NCBI RefSeq assembly: GCF_033118175.1
Contig: NC_083714.1
Location: forward strand, 16,554,001-16,618,000
Direction: 5' to 3'
Source of the DNA: Dama dama
Lineage: Eukaryota > Chordata > Mammalia > Artiodactyla > Cervidae
Length of the DNA stretch: 64,000 bases
Positions 10,955-21,560 of this stretch are shown here, in pieces. The translations under genes and the position numbers were made by a program. Positions within the stretch are counted from its first letter, which is position 1, and every line of letters begins with the position of its first letter. The notes under the pieces are model-generated. The model was not told where the DNA came from, searched no databases, and saw only the letters and a program-made list of their open reading frames with translations.

Positions 10955-11335
10955 TTCATTCTACAATGAAGTGTTGACCATGTGTTGTGTATCAGAAATC
11001 CAAGATCCTTGCTCTCACCAAGCTCACATCCTAGTGAAGAAGAAATTTAAAAAAAAAGTGAACAACTAATAAAATAGAATGACAATGTCCAAAACAAAAA
11101 TAAAATTTGGTCATAAGATAAGGTGTTGAGGTATGAATAAGGGCAACTTTAGATTAGATGTAGTTCAGAGAGGCTCTGAGGTGATATTTGACATGAGACC
11201 TAAAAGATCAGAAGGATCCAGGCATGCAAAGAGCCACGGTAAGAAACTTCCCCAGAGGGAAAGCAGAGGCAGAAGACATAGAAAATTAAGAGGCATAAAA
11301 ATGTTCAGAATGTTTAAGGAATTAAAAGTGGGTTA
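10955..11335 (-). mobile_element. L2 LINE fragment, antisense
   Basis: Diverged antisense L2 3' region. It contains 'aagatccttgctctcaccaagctcacatcctagtg' and 'gaggtgatatttgacatgagacct', the expected order for the L2 terminal ORF complement. No TSD is visible at this age. Confidence 0.6.
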
Positions 11336-11339
11336 AGAA

Positions 11340-12380
11340 CAACTGAATGTCCACAAATAGAAGAGAGAAGTTGAACCCCTACTTCACACCATGTTCAAAA
11401 ATGAATCCAAAATGCATTAAATATCTAAATATAAGAGCTAAATAACATAAAGTTCATAGAAGAATACTTAAAGATACATCTTCATGACTCTGGATTATGC
11501 AGTGTGTTTTAGACATGACAACAAAAGCATAAGCAAGAAACAAAAGAAAAAATATACAAACTGGACTTCATAATTAAAAACTTTTGTGCATCAAAAGATA
11601 TTATCAAGTTAGTGAGAAGACAACCCATAGAATGGAAGGGAATGTTTACAGATTATATATCTGGTAAGGGCCTAGTATCCAGAATATATAAAGAGCATTT
11701 ACAACTCAAGGGAAAAAAAGACACATGACCCAGTTTTAAAATTGGCAAAGGATTTAAGTGAATATGTCTCCAAAGAAGATATGTAAATAATCAATAAGCT
11801 CGTGTGAACATAAAATCATGCAGCTGCTGTGGGAAACAGCTTGGCAATTCCCCAAAAAAGTTAAATATATAGTTACCATATGATCCAGCAAGTCTATACT
11901 CCTATCTGTATGCCCTCTCCCCAAAAATAAAAACAAGTATTAAAAAACTGTGCATGAAAATTCACAGAAGCACTTTTCATAATTGCCAAAAGCTTTAAGC
12001 AATCCAAATATCCATCAATTGATGAACAGATAAACAAATTATAGTATAGCCATATAAAAGGAATGAAATTCTGACACATGGATGAACCTTGAAAACATGG
12101 TAAATAAAATAAGCCAGACACAAAAAGCCATATATCATAATTTAATTTTCATGAAATATCTAGTATAGTCAAATTTACAGAGACAGAAAGATTATTGTTT
12201 GCTAGGGGCTGGCGGGGAGGAATAGAGGATTGCTCAATAGGTACAGTGTTTTCTTTAGGAATGATGAAAATATTACAAAACTAGATAATGGTGAGGTTTC
12301 ACAACTTTGTGATTATACTGAAAATCATTTTCAATGGGTGAATTTATATATCTCAATAAAGCTGAGAGGGGAAGGATTTT
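11340..12380 (+). mobile_element. Ancient L1M 3' half, sense
   Basis: Sense L1 ORF2 C-terminal and 3' UTR sequence. Recognisable landmarks are 'accatatgatccagcaa', 'ttcataattgccaaaagc', 'gatgaacagataaacaaatt' and 'ttgctaggggctgg'. Many stops and indels indicate great age (L1M class). Confidence 0.8.
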
Positions 12381-12432
12381 ACTGATTGAAAAAAAATGGG
12401 TAAATTGAATGATATCTGAATTATATGTCAAT

Positions 12433-12630
12433 AAGGCTCAGTGGTAAAGAATCCACCTGCCAGTGCAGGAGACCTGGGTTCAAAACCTAGTTTGGGAAGG
12501 TCCCCTGGAGAAGGAAATGACAACCTACTCCAGCATTCTTGCCTGGGAAATCCCATGGACAGAGAAACCTGGTGGGCTACAATCCATGGGGGTTGCAGAG
12601 TCAGACACGACTTAGCAGCCAACCAACCAA
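12433..12630 (+). mobile_element. Bov-tA SINE, sense, head slightly truncated
   Basis: Lacks the first bases of the tRNA-like head (starts GGCTCAGTGGTAAAGAATCC), otherwise complete. It ends in a (CCAA)n-like tail, CAACCAACCAACCAAA. Confidence 0.9.
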
Positions 12631-13095
12631 CCAAAGTTGTAATCACAAAAAAGCAGACTGATGTTATAGGAAAACAAAGAGGGAAAGTGATAGAAGGGCA
12701 AAGATGGAAATTACCTAAGGATACCACCTTCCTAAGGCTCCTTGTAGATCTGAGGCTTATAATGCTAAATATATGCTAAGCAGCTTTCTTGGCCTCTTCA
12801 TGCTAGGCCCAGGGCCTCTAAAATCAAAGATCAGGGAACCCTCTAACTCAGGGAAAGAGAGTACTTTTCCTTGCATCTAGAGCAGAGGTAGTCCAACTAC
12901 TCTCTCTAGTCCTGTTCAGGGTATGAGCTTCCATCCAATCCCCACTAAATGCTCCAGAGACATGAATACAACCAAGGACGCAATGGAGTGAGGATACGAT
13001 ATGCTTGTTCCAAGGACATGGAAGTTCAATGGTTCCAAGTACATAACATCAAAAGCACTACTATCCAGAACTGTGGCCCAAGGATCACCTTGCTA
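12631..13095. other. Unique sequence, no gene recognised
   Basis: No recognisable coding or repeat content between a Bov-tA and a MIR. Confidence 0.5.
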
Positions 13096-13330
13096 ACATT
13101 AACAGCTACATTTTATTAAATGCTTATCTGTGCCAGGCATTATGCTAGGTGTTACATAGGTTATCTCATTTGAACCACACAACAATCTAGTGAGGATTTT
13201 ACACATTTGTAACACCAGTTCAACAAGTGAGGAAATTGAGGCATAGCTGGGTTAAAATCTTGCCTAAGATCTCATAGATAAGGGGCAGTACCCAAGTTCT
13301 GTCAATCTAAACTTGCTCTTAAGCTCCACA
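13096..13330 (+). mobile_element. MIR SINE, sense
   Basis: Nearly full-length MIR. Blocks present are 'ttattaaatgcttatctgtgccaggcattatgctaggtg', 'ggttatctcatttgaacc' and 'gaggaaattgaggcatag'. Ancient mammalian tRNA-derived SINE. Confidence 0.85.
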
Positions 13331-13340
13331 CCATACTCCC

Positions 13341-13830
13341 TGTCTCATCTGACCCTCAGGAGTGCTTCTCTTTGTGGAGTTAGAAGTGAAGTGAAAGCCG
13401 CTCAGTCATGTCTGACTCTTTGCAACCCCACGGACTGTAGCCCACCAGGCTCCTTTGTCCATGGGATTCTCCAGGCAAAAATACTGGAATGAGCTGCCCT
13501 TTCCTTCTCCAGGGGATCTTCCCGACCCAGGAATAGAACCTGGGTCTCCCGCATTGCAGGCAGAAGAGGGAGCATTGAGATCCTTCTAAAAGTTAGGGGT
13601 ATGCTCCTAACACCTTTTATTCTTTCTCTGGTAAATTCAGAGGATTAAATAGATAAAGTTTTGGCCAATCAGAGATGTAGCTGGCTGCCTTAAAGGAGAT
13701 AGGCAGAGTATCAGAAATATCCTATCTGTACACCTTCATGACCCTGCTTCTCTGACTCACCTAAGGCCTGTGAGAAAAGAGTACGTTGGTCATCAGAGTT
13801 CAGGCTTTGCTTCCCTCATCACATAAAAAC
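13341..13830 (+). repeat. Diverged interspersed repeat P (family not identified)
   Basis: Similar over roughly 300 bp to 21275-21560. Shared landmarks in order are TTGTGGAG, 'cct-cta-aagttagg-gt-tgct-cta', '-ggtagagta-', 'cctgtaca-ttcatga' and 'ctctga'. It is split by a Bov-tA at 13384-13563. An old LTR is possible, but no primer site, polypurine tract or coding region was seen. Confidence 0.45.
13384..13563 (-). mobile_element. Bov-tA SINE, antisense, head truncated
   Basis: Antisense Bov-tA from GTGAAGTGAAAGCCGCTCAG to CATTGCAGGCAG, lacking the tRNA-like 5' head. A possible 5-bp AGAAG duplication flanks it. Confidence 0.88.
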
Positions 13831-13877
13831 CCTTACTCTAGAACTGTAGCCTAAAGGTGTCCTGAACTAGCAACCAT

Positions 13878-14075
13878 TGCTAACAAATACTAAGCATTTA
13901 CTATCTAGTAAGTACCATGGTTAAGTGCTTTGACATAGTTTATCTCATTTGCTTCTGACAGCAACCTTGTGTAGGAGGTACTACTTTATTTTCTTTCTTA
14001 ATAATTGGAAATACTGAAACACAACTATAACATACTTGTCATAGATCTCTCAGCTCATGAACATACTCAAACCAA
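13878..14075 (+). mobile_element. MIR SINE, sense
   Basis: Diverged MIR with 'atttactatctagtaagtac', 'gctttgacatagtttatctcattt' and 'gacagcaaccttgtgtaggaggta' in the expected order. Confidence 0.75.
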
Positions 14076-14205
14076 TGACCAGTTTTCAGTCAGTCAGATC
14101 TCAGAACCCTTGATTTTTTAAAGTTCTTTTAAGAAATTTTGGTAAGAAACACGTAAATAAAATTTTCCATCTTAACCATTTTTAAGTGTACATCTTAACA
14201 GTGTT

Positions 14206-14327
14206 TGGAGAGGGAAATGGCAACCCATTCCGGTATTCTTGCCTGGAGAATCCAATGGACAGAGGAGCCTGGCAGGCTACAGTTCATGGGGTCGCAAAGA
14301 GTCGGACACAACTGAGCGACTTCACTT
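14206..14327 (+). mobile_element. Bov-A monomer SINE with TSD
   Basis: A single Bov-A unit (GAGAGGGAAATGGCAACC to GAGCGACTTCACTT) without the tRNA-like head. An exact 12-bp TSD, CTTAACAGTGTT, lies at 14194-14205 and 14328-14339. Confidence 0.92.
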
Positions 14328-14343
14328 CTTAACAGTGTTAAAA

Positions 14344-14544
14344 GGGGCTTCCCTGGTGGCTCATATGGTAAAGAATCGGCCTGCAATGAGGGAGACTGGG
14401 TTTGATCCCTGGGCTGGGAAGATTTCCCTGGAGAAGGAAATGATAATCCACTCCAGTATTCTTGCCTGGAAAATTCCATGGACAGAGGAGTCTGGCAGGC
14501 TACAGTCCACAGCATCACAAAAAGACATGAATGTGTGACTAATA
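14344..14544 (+). mobile_element. Bov-tA SINE with TSD, at the same target
   Basis: Complete Bov-tA starting GGGGCTTCCCTGGTGGCTCA. Its TSD is TTAACAGTGTTAAA at 14329-14342 and TTAACAGTGCTAAA at 14545-14558 (one mismatch). The left copy overlaps the right TSD of the preceding Bov-A, so the same target was used twice. Confidence 0.92.
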
Positions 14545-15271
14545 TTAACAGTGCTAAATATTTTCACATTGCTGTACAAAAGATCTCCAGAACATTTTCA
14601 TTTTGAAAAATTGAAATTCTATAACTCCATAATGTTTTTTCATAGTGGCTTCAACATTTTACAGTCCCACCAACAAGGGTCCAGATTTCTCCACATCCCA
14701 CTCCTCTAGGTCATCATTGAGGGCCACACGGAGCTTCCTGTGCTATATAGCAACTTCTTCTCACCAGCTATCTATTTTATACATGGTAGTGTATATATGT
14801 CAATGCTACTTTCTCTGTTGGTCCTACTCTTTCCTTCCCCCACTGTGTTCACAAGTCCATTCTCTTATCTGAGTCTCTATTCCTTCGCTGCAAATAGGTT
14901 CATCAATACCATATTTCTAGATTCCATATTTTATATGTATTAATACATTTGTTTTTCTCTGACTTACTTCACTCTGAATAACAGGTTCATCTACCTCACT
15001 AGAACTGACTCAAATTCATTCTTTTTATGGCTGAGTAATATTCCATTGTATATATGTACTACATCTTCTCTATCCATTCATCTGTTGATGGATGTCTAGG
15101 TTGCTTCCATGTCCTAGCTATTGTAAACAGTGTTGCCAGGAAAACTCTGGTACATGTGTCTTTTCAGTTATGGTTTTCTCAGGGTATATACCCAGTAATG
15201 AGGTTGTTGAGTCATATGGTAGTTTTATTCCTAGTTTTTTAAGGAATCTCCATACTGTTCTCCATAGTGGC

Positions 15272-15366
15272 TATATCAGAAAACATCAAAATTCTGTAAA
15301 GCAATTATCCTTCAATAAAAAATAGATTAATTTAAAAAAATAAATGATGCACACACAAAAAAATAT
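15272..15366 (+). mobile_element. Short L1 3' tail inserted in antisense L1
   Basis: Reads 'aaattctgtaaagcaattat' then CCTTCAATAAAAA and a long A-rich tail, the same extreme L1 3' end as at 8648. It separates 'ccatagtggctatatca' from 'tattcccaccaacactg', which are contiguous in L1. Confidence 0.75.
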
Positions 15367-15662
15367 TCCCACCAACACTGCAAGAGGGGTCCCTTTTCTC
15401 CATATCCTCTCCAGAATTTATTGTTTGTAGATTTTTGATGATGGACATACTGACTGGCGTGAGGTGATATCTCAATGTAGTTTTGATTTGCATTTCTCTA
15501 CTAATTAGTGATATGAAGCATCTTTTCATGTGTTTATTGGCTATCTGTACTTTTCTTTGGAAAAGTGGTTTTGTTTTCATAATAGTGACCATCCTAATGA
15601 TTGCAATGTCATTGTGGTTTTGATTTGCATTGCATTTCTCTGATAATTAGAAATGTTGATCA

Positions 15663-16895
15663 CAGCAGGATCCTCTATGACCCACCTCCCAGAATACTGG
15701 AAATAAAAGCAAAACTAAACAAATGCGACCTAATGAAACTTAAAAGCTTTTGCACAACAAAGGAAACTATAAGCAAGGTGAAAAGACAGCACTCAGAATG
15801 GGAGAAAATAATAGCAAATGAAGAAACAGACAAAGGATTAATCTCAAAAATATACAAGCAGCTCCTGCAGCTCAATTCCAGAAAAATAAATGACCTAATC
15901 AAAAAATGGGCTAAAGAACTAAACAGACATTTCTCCAAAGACATACAGATGGCTAACAAACACATGAAAAGATGCTCAACATCACTCATTATCAGAGAAA
16001 TGCAAATCAAACCACAATGAGGTACCATTACACTCCAGTCAGGATGGCTGCTATCCAAAAGTCTACAAACAATAAATGCTGGAGAGGGTGTGGAGAAAAG
16101 GGAACCCTCTTACACTGTTGGTGGGAATGCAAACTAGTACAGCCACTATGGAGAGCAGTGTGGAGATTTCTTAAAAAACTGGAAATAGAACTGCCATATG
16201 ATCCAGCAATCCCACTCCTGGGCATACACACTGAGGAAACCTGATCTGAAAGAGACACATGCACCCCAGTGTCCATCGCAGCACTGTTTATAATAGCCAG
16301 GACATGGAAGCAACCTAGATGCCCATCAGCAGACGAATGGATAAGGAAGCTGTGGTACATATACACCATGGAATATTACTCAGCCATTAAAAAGAATTCA
16401 TTTGAATCAGTTCTAATGAGGTGGATGAAACTGGAGCCCCTTATACAGAGTGAAGTAAGCCAGAAAGATAAAGAACATTACAGCATACTAACACATATAT
16501 ATGGAATTTAGAAAGATGGTAATGATAACCCTATATGCAAAACAGAAAGAGAGACACAGATGTACAGAACAGACTTTTGGACTCTGTGGGAGAAGGTGAG
16601 GGTGGGATGTTTTGAGAGAACAGCATGAATATTATCTATAGTGAAACAGATCACCAGCCCAGGTGGGATGCATGAGACAAGTGCTTGGGCCTGGTGCACT
16701 GGGAAGACCCAGAGGAATCGGGTGGAGAGGGAGGTGGGAGGGGGGATCGGGATGGGGAATACATGTAAATCCATGGCTGATTCATGTCAATGTATGACAA
16801 AACCCACTGCAATGTTGTGAAGTAATTAGCCTCCAACTAATAAAAATAAATGAAAAAATAATAATAAATAAAAATTAAAAATAAATAAATAAATA
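15663..16895 (+). mobile_element. Ruminant L1 3' end (about 1.2 kb), sense
   Basis: Sense ORF2 C-terminus and 3' UTR. It runs from 'agcaggatcctctatgaccc' through 'gccatatgatccagcaatcc' and 'catggaatattactcagcca' to 'cctccaactaataaaaataa' and an A-rich tail. Frames at 15601-16020, 15972-16244 and 16269-16511 are successive pieces of one ORF2 C-terminal frame broken by indels and stops. Left TSD: AGAAATGTTGATCA at 15649-15662. Confidence 0.9.
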
Positions 16896-17279
16896 AGAGA
16901 CACAATGGAATTAGAACCAGGAAAGCTAGTCATAGGATCTGCTTACTGTTGTATGGACTTTAATTAAATATTATTAAAGTGTCTTCCCATGAATAGAGAT
17001 ATACTGACTGCTTGTATTAAAAATCAGCATCAGTAAAAATGTTTCTTAAAAACTTAAAAAAAAAATTACCTATGACAGTCCTTGGTTTTTACTTTGAATG
17101 TTTAAGCCAGTTTGTTGTAATTATTCCTATGGTTGGGTTAGAACTGTTTGCTAATTTTTCTATTCATTTCATTTGCTTTCTGCTCTATTTTTCTTCTCTT
17201 TTTGCCATCATATGCATTAACTGACTTTTCAGTTAATCATCCTTTTCTCTACTATTTGATTCTTTCTACCCCAGGTAAG
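16896..17279 (+). other. Non-L1 segment between two L1 ends; candidate 3' transduction
   Basis: About 380 bp that is neither L1 nor SINE. It lies between the A-rich end of the first L1 and an A12 run at 17280-17291, inside a single pair of outer TSDs. This placement fits a segment carried along 3' of the first L1 (inference), but a separate later event is possible. Confidence 0.4.
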
Positions 17280-17292
17280 AAAAAAAAAAAAG

Positions 17293-18035
17293 AGCTGCCA
17301 TATGACCCAGCAATCCCACTCCTGGGCATACACACCGAGGAAACTAGATCTGAAAGAGACACGTGCACCCCAATGTTCATTGCAGCACTGTTTATAATAG
17401 CCAGGACATGGAAGCAACCTAGATGCCCATCAGCAGACGAATGGATAAGGAAGCTGTGGTACATATACACAATGGAATATTACTCAGCCATTAAAAAGAA
17501 TTCATTTGAATCAGTTCTAATGAGATGGATGAAACTGCAGCCCATTATACAGAGTGAAGTAAGCAAGAAAGATAAAGACCAATACAGTATACTAATGCAT
17601 ATATATGGAATTTAAAAAGATGGTAACTATAACCCAATATGCAAAACAGAAAAAGAGACACAGCTATACAGAACAGACTTTGGGACTCAGTGGGAGAAGG
17701 CGAGGGTGGGATGTTCTGAGAGAATAGCATTGAAACAAGTATACTATCAAGGGTGAAATAGACCACCAGCCCAGGTTGGATGCATGAGACAAGTGCTCAG
17801 GGCTGGTGCACTGGGAAGACCCAGAGGGATGGGATGGAGAGGGAAGCAGGAGGGGGGATCGGGATGGGGAGCACATGTAAATCCATGGCTGATTCATGTC
17901 AATGTATAGCAAAAACCACTACAATATTGTAAAGTAATTAGCCTCCAACTAATAAAAATAAATGAAAAAAAAAAGAAAAAGGAAAAAAAAAGAAGAAAGA
18001 AAAAAAAACCTACATTAAAAAAAAAGAAAAGAAAA
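17293..18035 (+). mobile_element. Second ruminant L1 3' end, sense
   Basis: Begins GAGCTGCCATATGACCCAGC directly after an A run, then repeats the last ORF2 and 3' UTR sequence of the preceding L1 with close similarity. It ends in a long A/G-rich tail (17965-18035). The right outer TSD of the compound is AGAAATGTTGACCA at 18036-18049, one mismatch from 15649-15662. Confidence 0.9.
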
Positions 18036-18789
18036 AGAAATGTTGACCATCTTTTTGTACGTTTGTTGGATATTTGTACATCATCACTGGAAGATTGTCT
18101 ATTCAAGTACTTTGCCCATTTTTAAAATTAAGTTATTTGATATTTTTGAATTGCAGTAATTAATTATATGTTATGGATATTAACCCCTTAGCAGACATAT
18201 AATTTTCAAATATTTTCTGCCATTCCATAGGTTGATTTTTCACTCTGATTGTGTGCTTTGATGTATAAAAGTTAAGTTTGGTATAGCCCCATTTGACTAT
18301 TTTGCTTTTAGTATCTTATATAATAAATCATTGCCAAATCCAATGTCATGAAGATATCCCCCTATGTTTTATTCTAGAAGTTTTATAGTTTTGGATTTTA
18401 TGTTTACATCTTTAATCTAATTTTGAATTAATTTTTGTATATAGTGTAAGATAAGTGTACAACTTTCTTCTTTTTCACGTGGATACTCAGTTTTCCAAAT
18501 ACAGTTTGGATACTATCCTTTCCCCATTGAATGGTCTTGGCACCCTTGTCAAAGGTTATTTCACCGTATACATGAGGATTTATTTCTAGACTCTATATTT
18601 TATTCCATTTATCTATATGCCTGTCTTTATGTCAGTAACACTTTTGATTGTTGTGGCTTTGTAATATGTTTTAAAATCAGGAAGTGTGAGGTCTCCAACT
18701 TTGTTCTTTTCAGAATTGTTTTGCTGTTTGGGATCCCTTGAAATTCCACATGAATTTTAGGATAACTTTTTTTTTCTACAAATATAGAC

Positions 18790-18922
18790 AAATGGGACAT
18801 CAAACTTAGCATCTTTTGTAAAACAACAGGGTGAAAAGGCAACCTCTAGAATGGGAGAAATGTTTGCAAATCATATATGTGATAAAGAGTTAATAACTAT
18901 AATATGTAATGAACTCCTTTGA
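18790..18922 (+). mobile_element. Small inverted L1 ORF2 piece within antisense L1
   Basis: Sense-orientation ORF2 C-terminal sequence ('catcttttgtaaaacaacag', 'ctctagaatgggagaaatgt') lies between antisense L1 segments. Either a small insertion or an inversion/template-switch scar. Confidence 0.65.
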
Positions 18923-19273
18923 CTCCTTTCCTGGAAATTTGCTACGGGGATTTTGATAACAATTGCATTGAATCTGTAGATTGCTTTGGGTAGTATGGAC
19001 ATCTTAACAACATTAAGTCTTATAATCCATGAACATGGCTGTCTTCTCATTTATTTGTGCTTTTTGAAATTTCTTTCATCATGGTTTTGTAGTTTACAGT
19101 ATATAAGTCTTTCAATTCCATGGTTAGGTTTATTCTTAAATTTTTTTATTATTTCTGAGTGGAATTGTTTCCTTAAGTGCTTTTTTGGATTGTTAATGTA
19201 CAGAAATGAAACATATTTTTGAATGTTGAGTTTGTATCCAACAACTTTGCTGAAATAGTTTATTAGCTCTAAC

Positions 19274-19277
<4 letters not shown>

Positions 19278-19306
<29 letters not shown>
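19278..19306. repeat. (GT)n microsatellite
   Basis: About 14 uninterrupted GT units within antisense L1 sequence; likely polymorphic. Confidence 0.92.
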
Positions 19307-21274
19307 CTTTGTGCGTAATCTTTAGGATTTTCTACATTCAAAATATCATCTACAAACAGGGATTATTTTACTTCTCTCTTCTAATTTGGATGAAGTTTAC
19401 TTATTTTTATTGCTTAATTGCTCTGGCTAGAACTTCCAGTACTATGTTGGATAGAAGTGATGAGAGTGAACATCTGTGCCTTTTTCCTGATCTTAGAAGG
19501 AAACCTTTCTGTTTTTCACAATTAAGTATAATGTTAGCTAAGAGTTTTTCATATATGGTCTTTATTATGCTGAGGTAATTTACTTCTATTCCTGGTTTGT
19601 TGAGTATTTTTTTATCATAAAAGGGTGTTGGTTCTTGTCTAGTGTTTTTTCTGCCTTAATTCAGATGATCATGTAGTTGTCACTCATAATGCTAACGTGT
19701 TTTATTACATTTACTGATTTTTGTATGTTGAGCCATCCTTGTATTTGAAGAATAAATTTCACCTTATTATGATGTATAATTCTTTTAATGTGCTATGGAA
19801 TTTGGTTTGCTAGTATTTTGTTGAGAATTCTTGCATCAATATTCATCAGAAATGATGTTTTCTTTCTTGTATTGTCTTTGGCTTTGGTATAAAGGTAGTG
19901 CTGACTTCATAGAATGAGCTTAGAAGTGTTCCCTCTGCTTCTGTTTTTCAGAAGAGTTTTAGGAAGATGGTATTAATTGTTCTTTAAGTATTTGGTAAGA
20001 ATTTGCAGTGAAGCCATCTGGTCTTGGACTTTTTTGGTTAGGAAGTTTTTGACTATGGATTCTATATTCTAACTTGTTATCAGTGAGTTCAGATTTGCTA
20101 TTTTTTAATGACTCAGTCCTGGTAGGTCGAGTGCTTCTAGGAATTTATCCATTTTTTCTAAGTTATCCAACTTTTTGGTACATAATTTTCAGAGTATTCT
20201 TTTATAACCTTTTCTTTATTTCTCTGCCATCATCTCTAATATCTCCTCTCTCATTTCTGATTTTAGTTAGTTGAATCTTCTCTCTTTGTTTCTAAGTTAA
20301 ATCAGGTAAGGGTTAGTCAATTTTGATGATCTTTTCAAAAAACAAACTTCATTTCATTGTTTTTTCTACTATGTTTTGTTCTCTATTTTATCTCTAATCT
20401 TTATTATTTCCTTCCTTCTGCTATCTTTGGGGTTAGTTTGCTCTTGTTTTTCTAATTTCTCAATATGTAAAGTTAGATTGTTATTTTGAGATCTTTCTTT
20501 TTCATGTACACATTTATACATGAAGTTTATAGCTTTAAACTTCTCTTATTACTTTTGCTGTGTCATATAAATTTTGGTATGTTGTGTTTTCATTTCACTT
20601 GTCTCAAGGTATTTTCTAACTTCCCTTGTGACTCCTTCTTTGACCTATTGGTTGTTTAAGAATGTGTTGCTTAACGTCCACATATTTGTGGATTTCCCAG
20701 TTCTTCTTACACTCTTGGTTTCTATTTTCATTCCGTCATAATCAGAAAAGATACTTTGTAAGATTTCAATTTTTCTGATAAGACTTGTTTTGCAGCCTAA
20801 GTTATGATTTATCCCAGAGTATGTTCCATCCGTCCTTAAGAAGAATGTATATTCTGCTAAGTTGGATGAAATGTTCTGATCATGTCTGTTAGATCAATTA
20901 ATTGGTCTTTGGTGTTAGTCAAGTCCTCTATTTCCTTACTCATCTCCTGATTGTACCTTACATTATTGAAAGTGGGGTATTCAAATCTATTATTGTGCTA
21001 TTATCTATTTCTATCTTCAATTCTGTCAAAATTTACTTCATATATTTAGAAGCTCTGAGGTTGGTGCATAAATATTTATAATTTCTATATCTTCTTGGTG
21101 AATTGACCCATTTAACATTATACAATGTCCTTCTTTGTCTCTTGTAACAGCTTTTGACTTAGTCTATTGTCTGATATTAGTATAGCCATCCCTGCTCTCT
21201 TTAGCTTACCATTTGCATCATAGCCCTTTCTTTTGGCCACACCCCAATCCACCCCACCCTACACTCCATTGTCT

Positions 21275-21560
21275 CCCTTCAGGTATCCTCTTGTGGAGTG
21301 AGAGAGGATGACCCGAATTCCTCCTAGAAGTTAGGTGTGTGCTACTAAGCTATTTTGTTATTTTTCCCATAAATGAATGGACTGAAGAGCAAGTTCTATA
21401 ATCACCCATGGGTCTGACTAGCCCCCCTCAGAGGAGGTTGGTAGAGTACTAGAGAGTCTTGCCTGTACATTCATGAGGCCATTTCTCTAAAATCTCCCAC
21501 TGCTCCTATGTAATCACCTCTGACCAATAAGACGGTACTTCAGCAACTCAAGTCCTTTTG
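21275..21560 (+). repeat. Diverged interspersed repeat Q (pairs with 13341-13830)
   Basis: Same orientation and order of landmarks as the copy at 13.3-13.8 kb ('ctcttgtggag', 'cctcctagaagttaggtgtgtgct', 'ggttggtagagtac', 'cctgtacattcatga'). Family unknown; no coding potential seen. Confidence 0.45.

Larger units (their letters stand above)
14110..14694 (-). mobile_element. Ancient L1M 3' UTR, antisense, split by two SINEs
   Basis: Antisense L1M: 'ttttccatcttaaccatttttaagtgtacatcttaacagtgtt' to 14205, resuming at about 14545 with 'ttaacagtgctaaatattttcacattgctgtac' and then 'atctccagaacattttcattttg'. The gap holds a Bov-A monomer and a Bov-tA. Confidence 0.8.
14695..21225 (-). mobile_element. 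Old L1 (about 4 kb), antisense, interrupted
   Basis: Antisense 3' UTR starts at about 14695 ('cctctaggtcatcattgag'), continues through the 'atggctgagtaatattccattg' block to 15648, and resumes at 18050-21225 through much of ORF2 ('gtgaagccatctggtcttgg', 'aattgcattgaatctgtaga'). It is interrupted by an L1 tail at 15272-15366, the compound insertion 15663-18035 and an inverted piece at 18790-18922. No long minus-strand frame survives, so it is fully degenerate. Confidence 0.85.

Noticed and set aside
17148..17615. 155-codon frame with hydrophobic N-terminus, possible membrane protein
   Set aside because: The C-terminal two thirds is L1 ORF2; the hydrophobic start is AT-rich non-coding DNA fused by chance.
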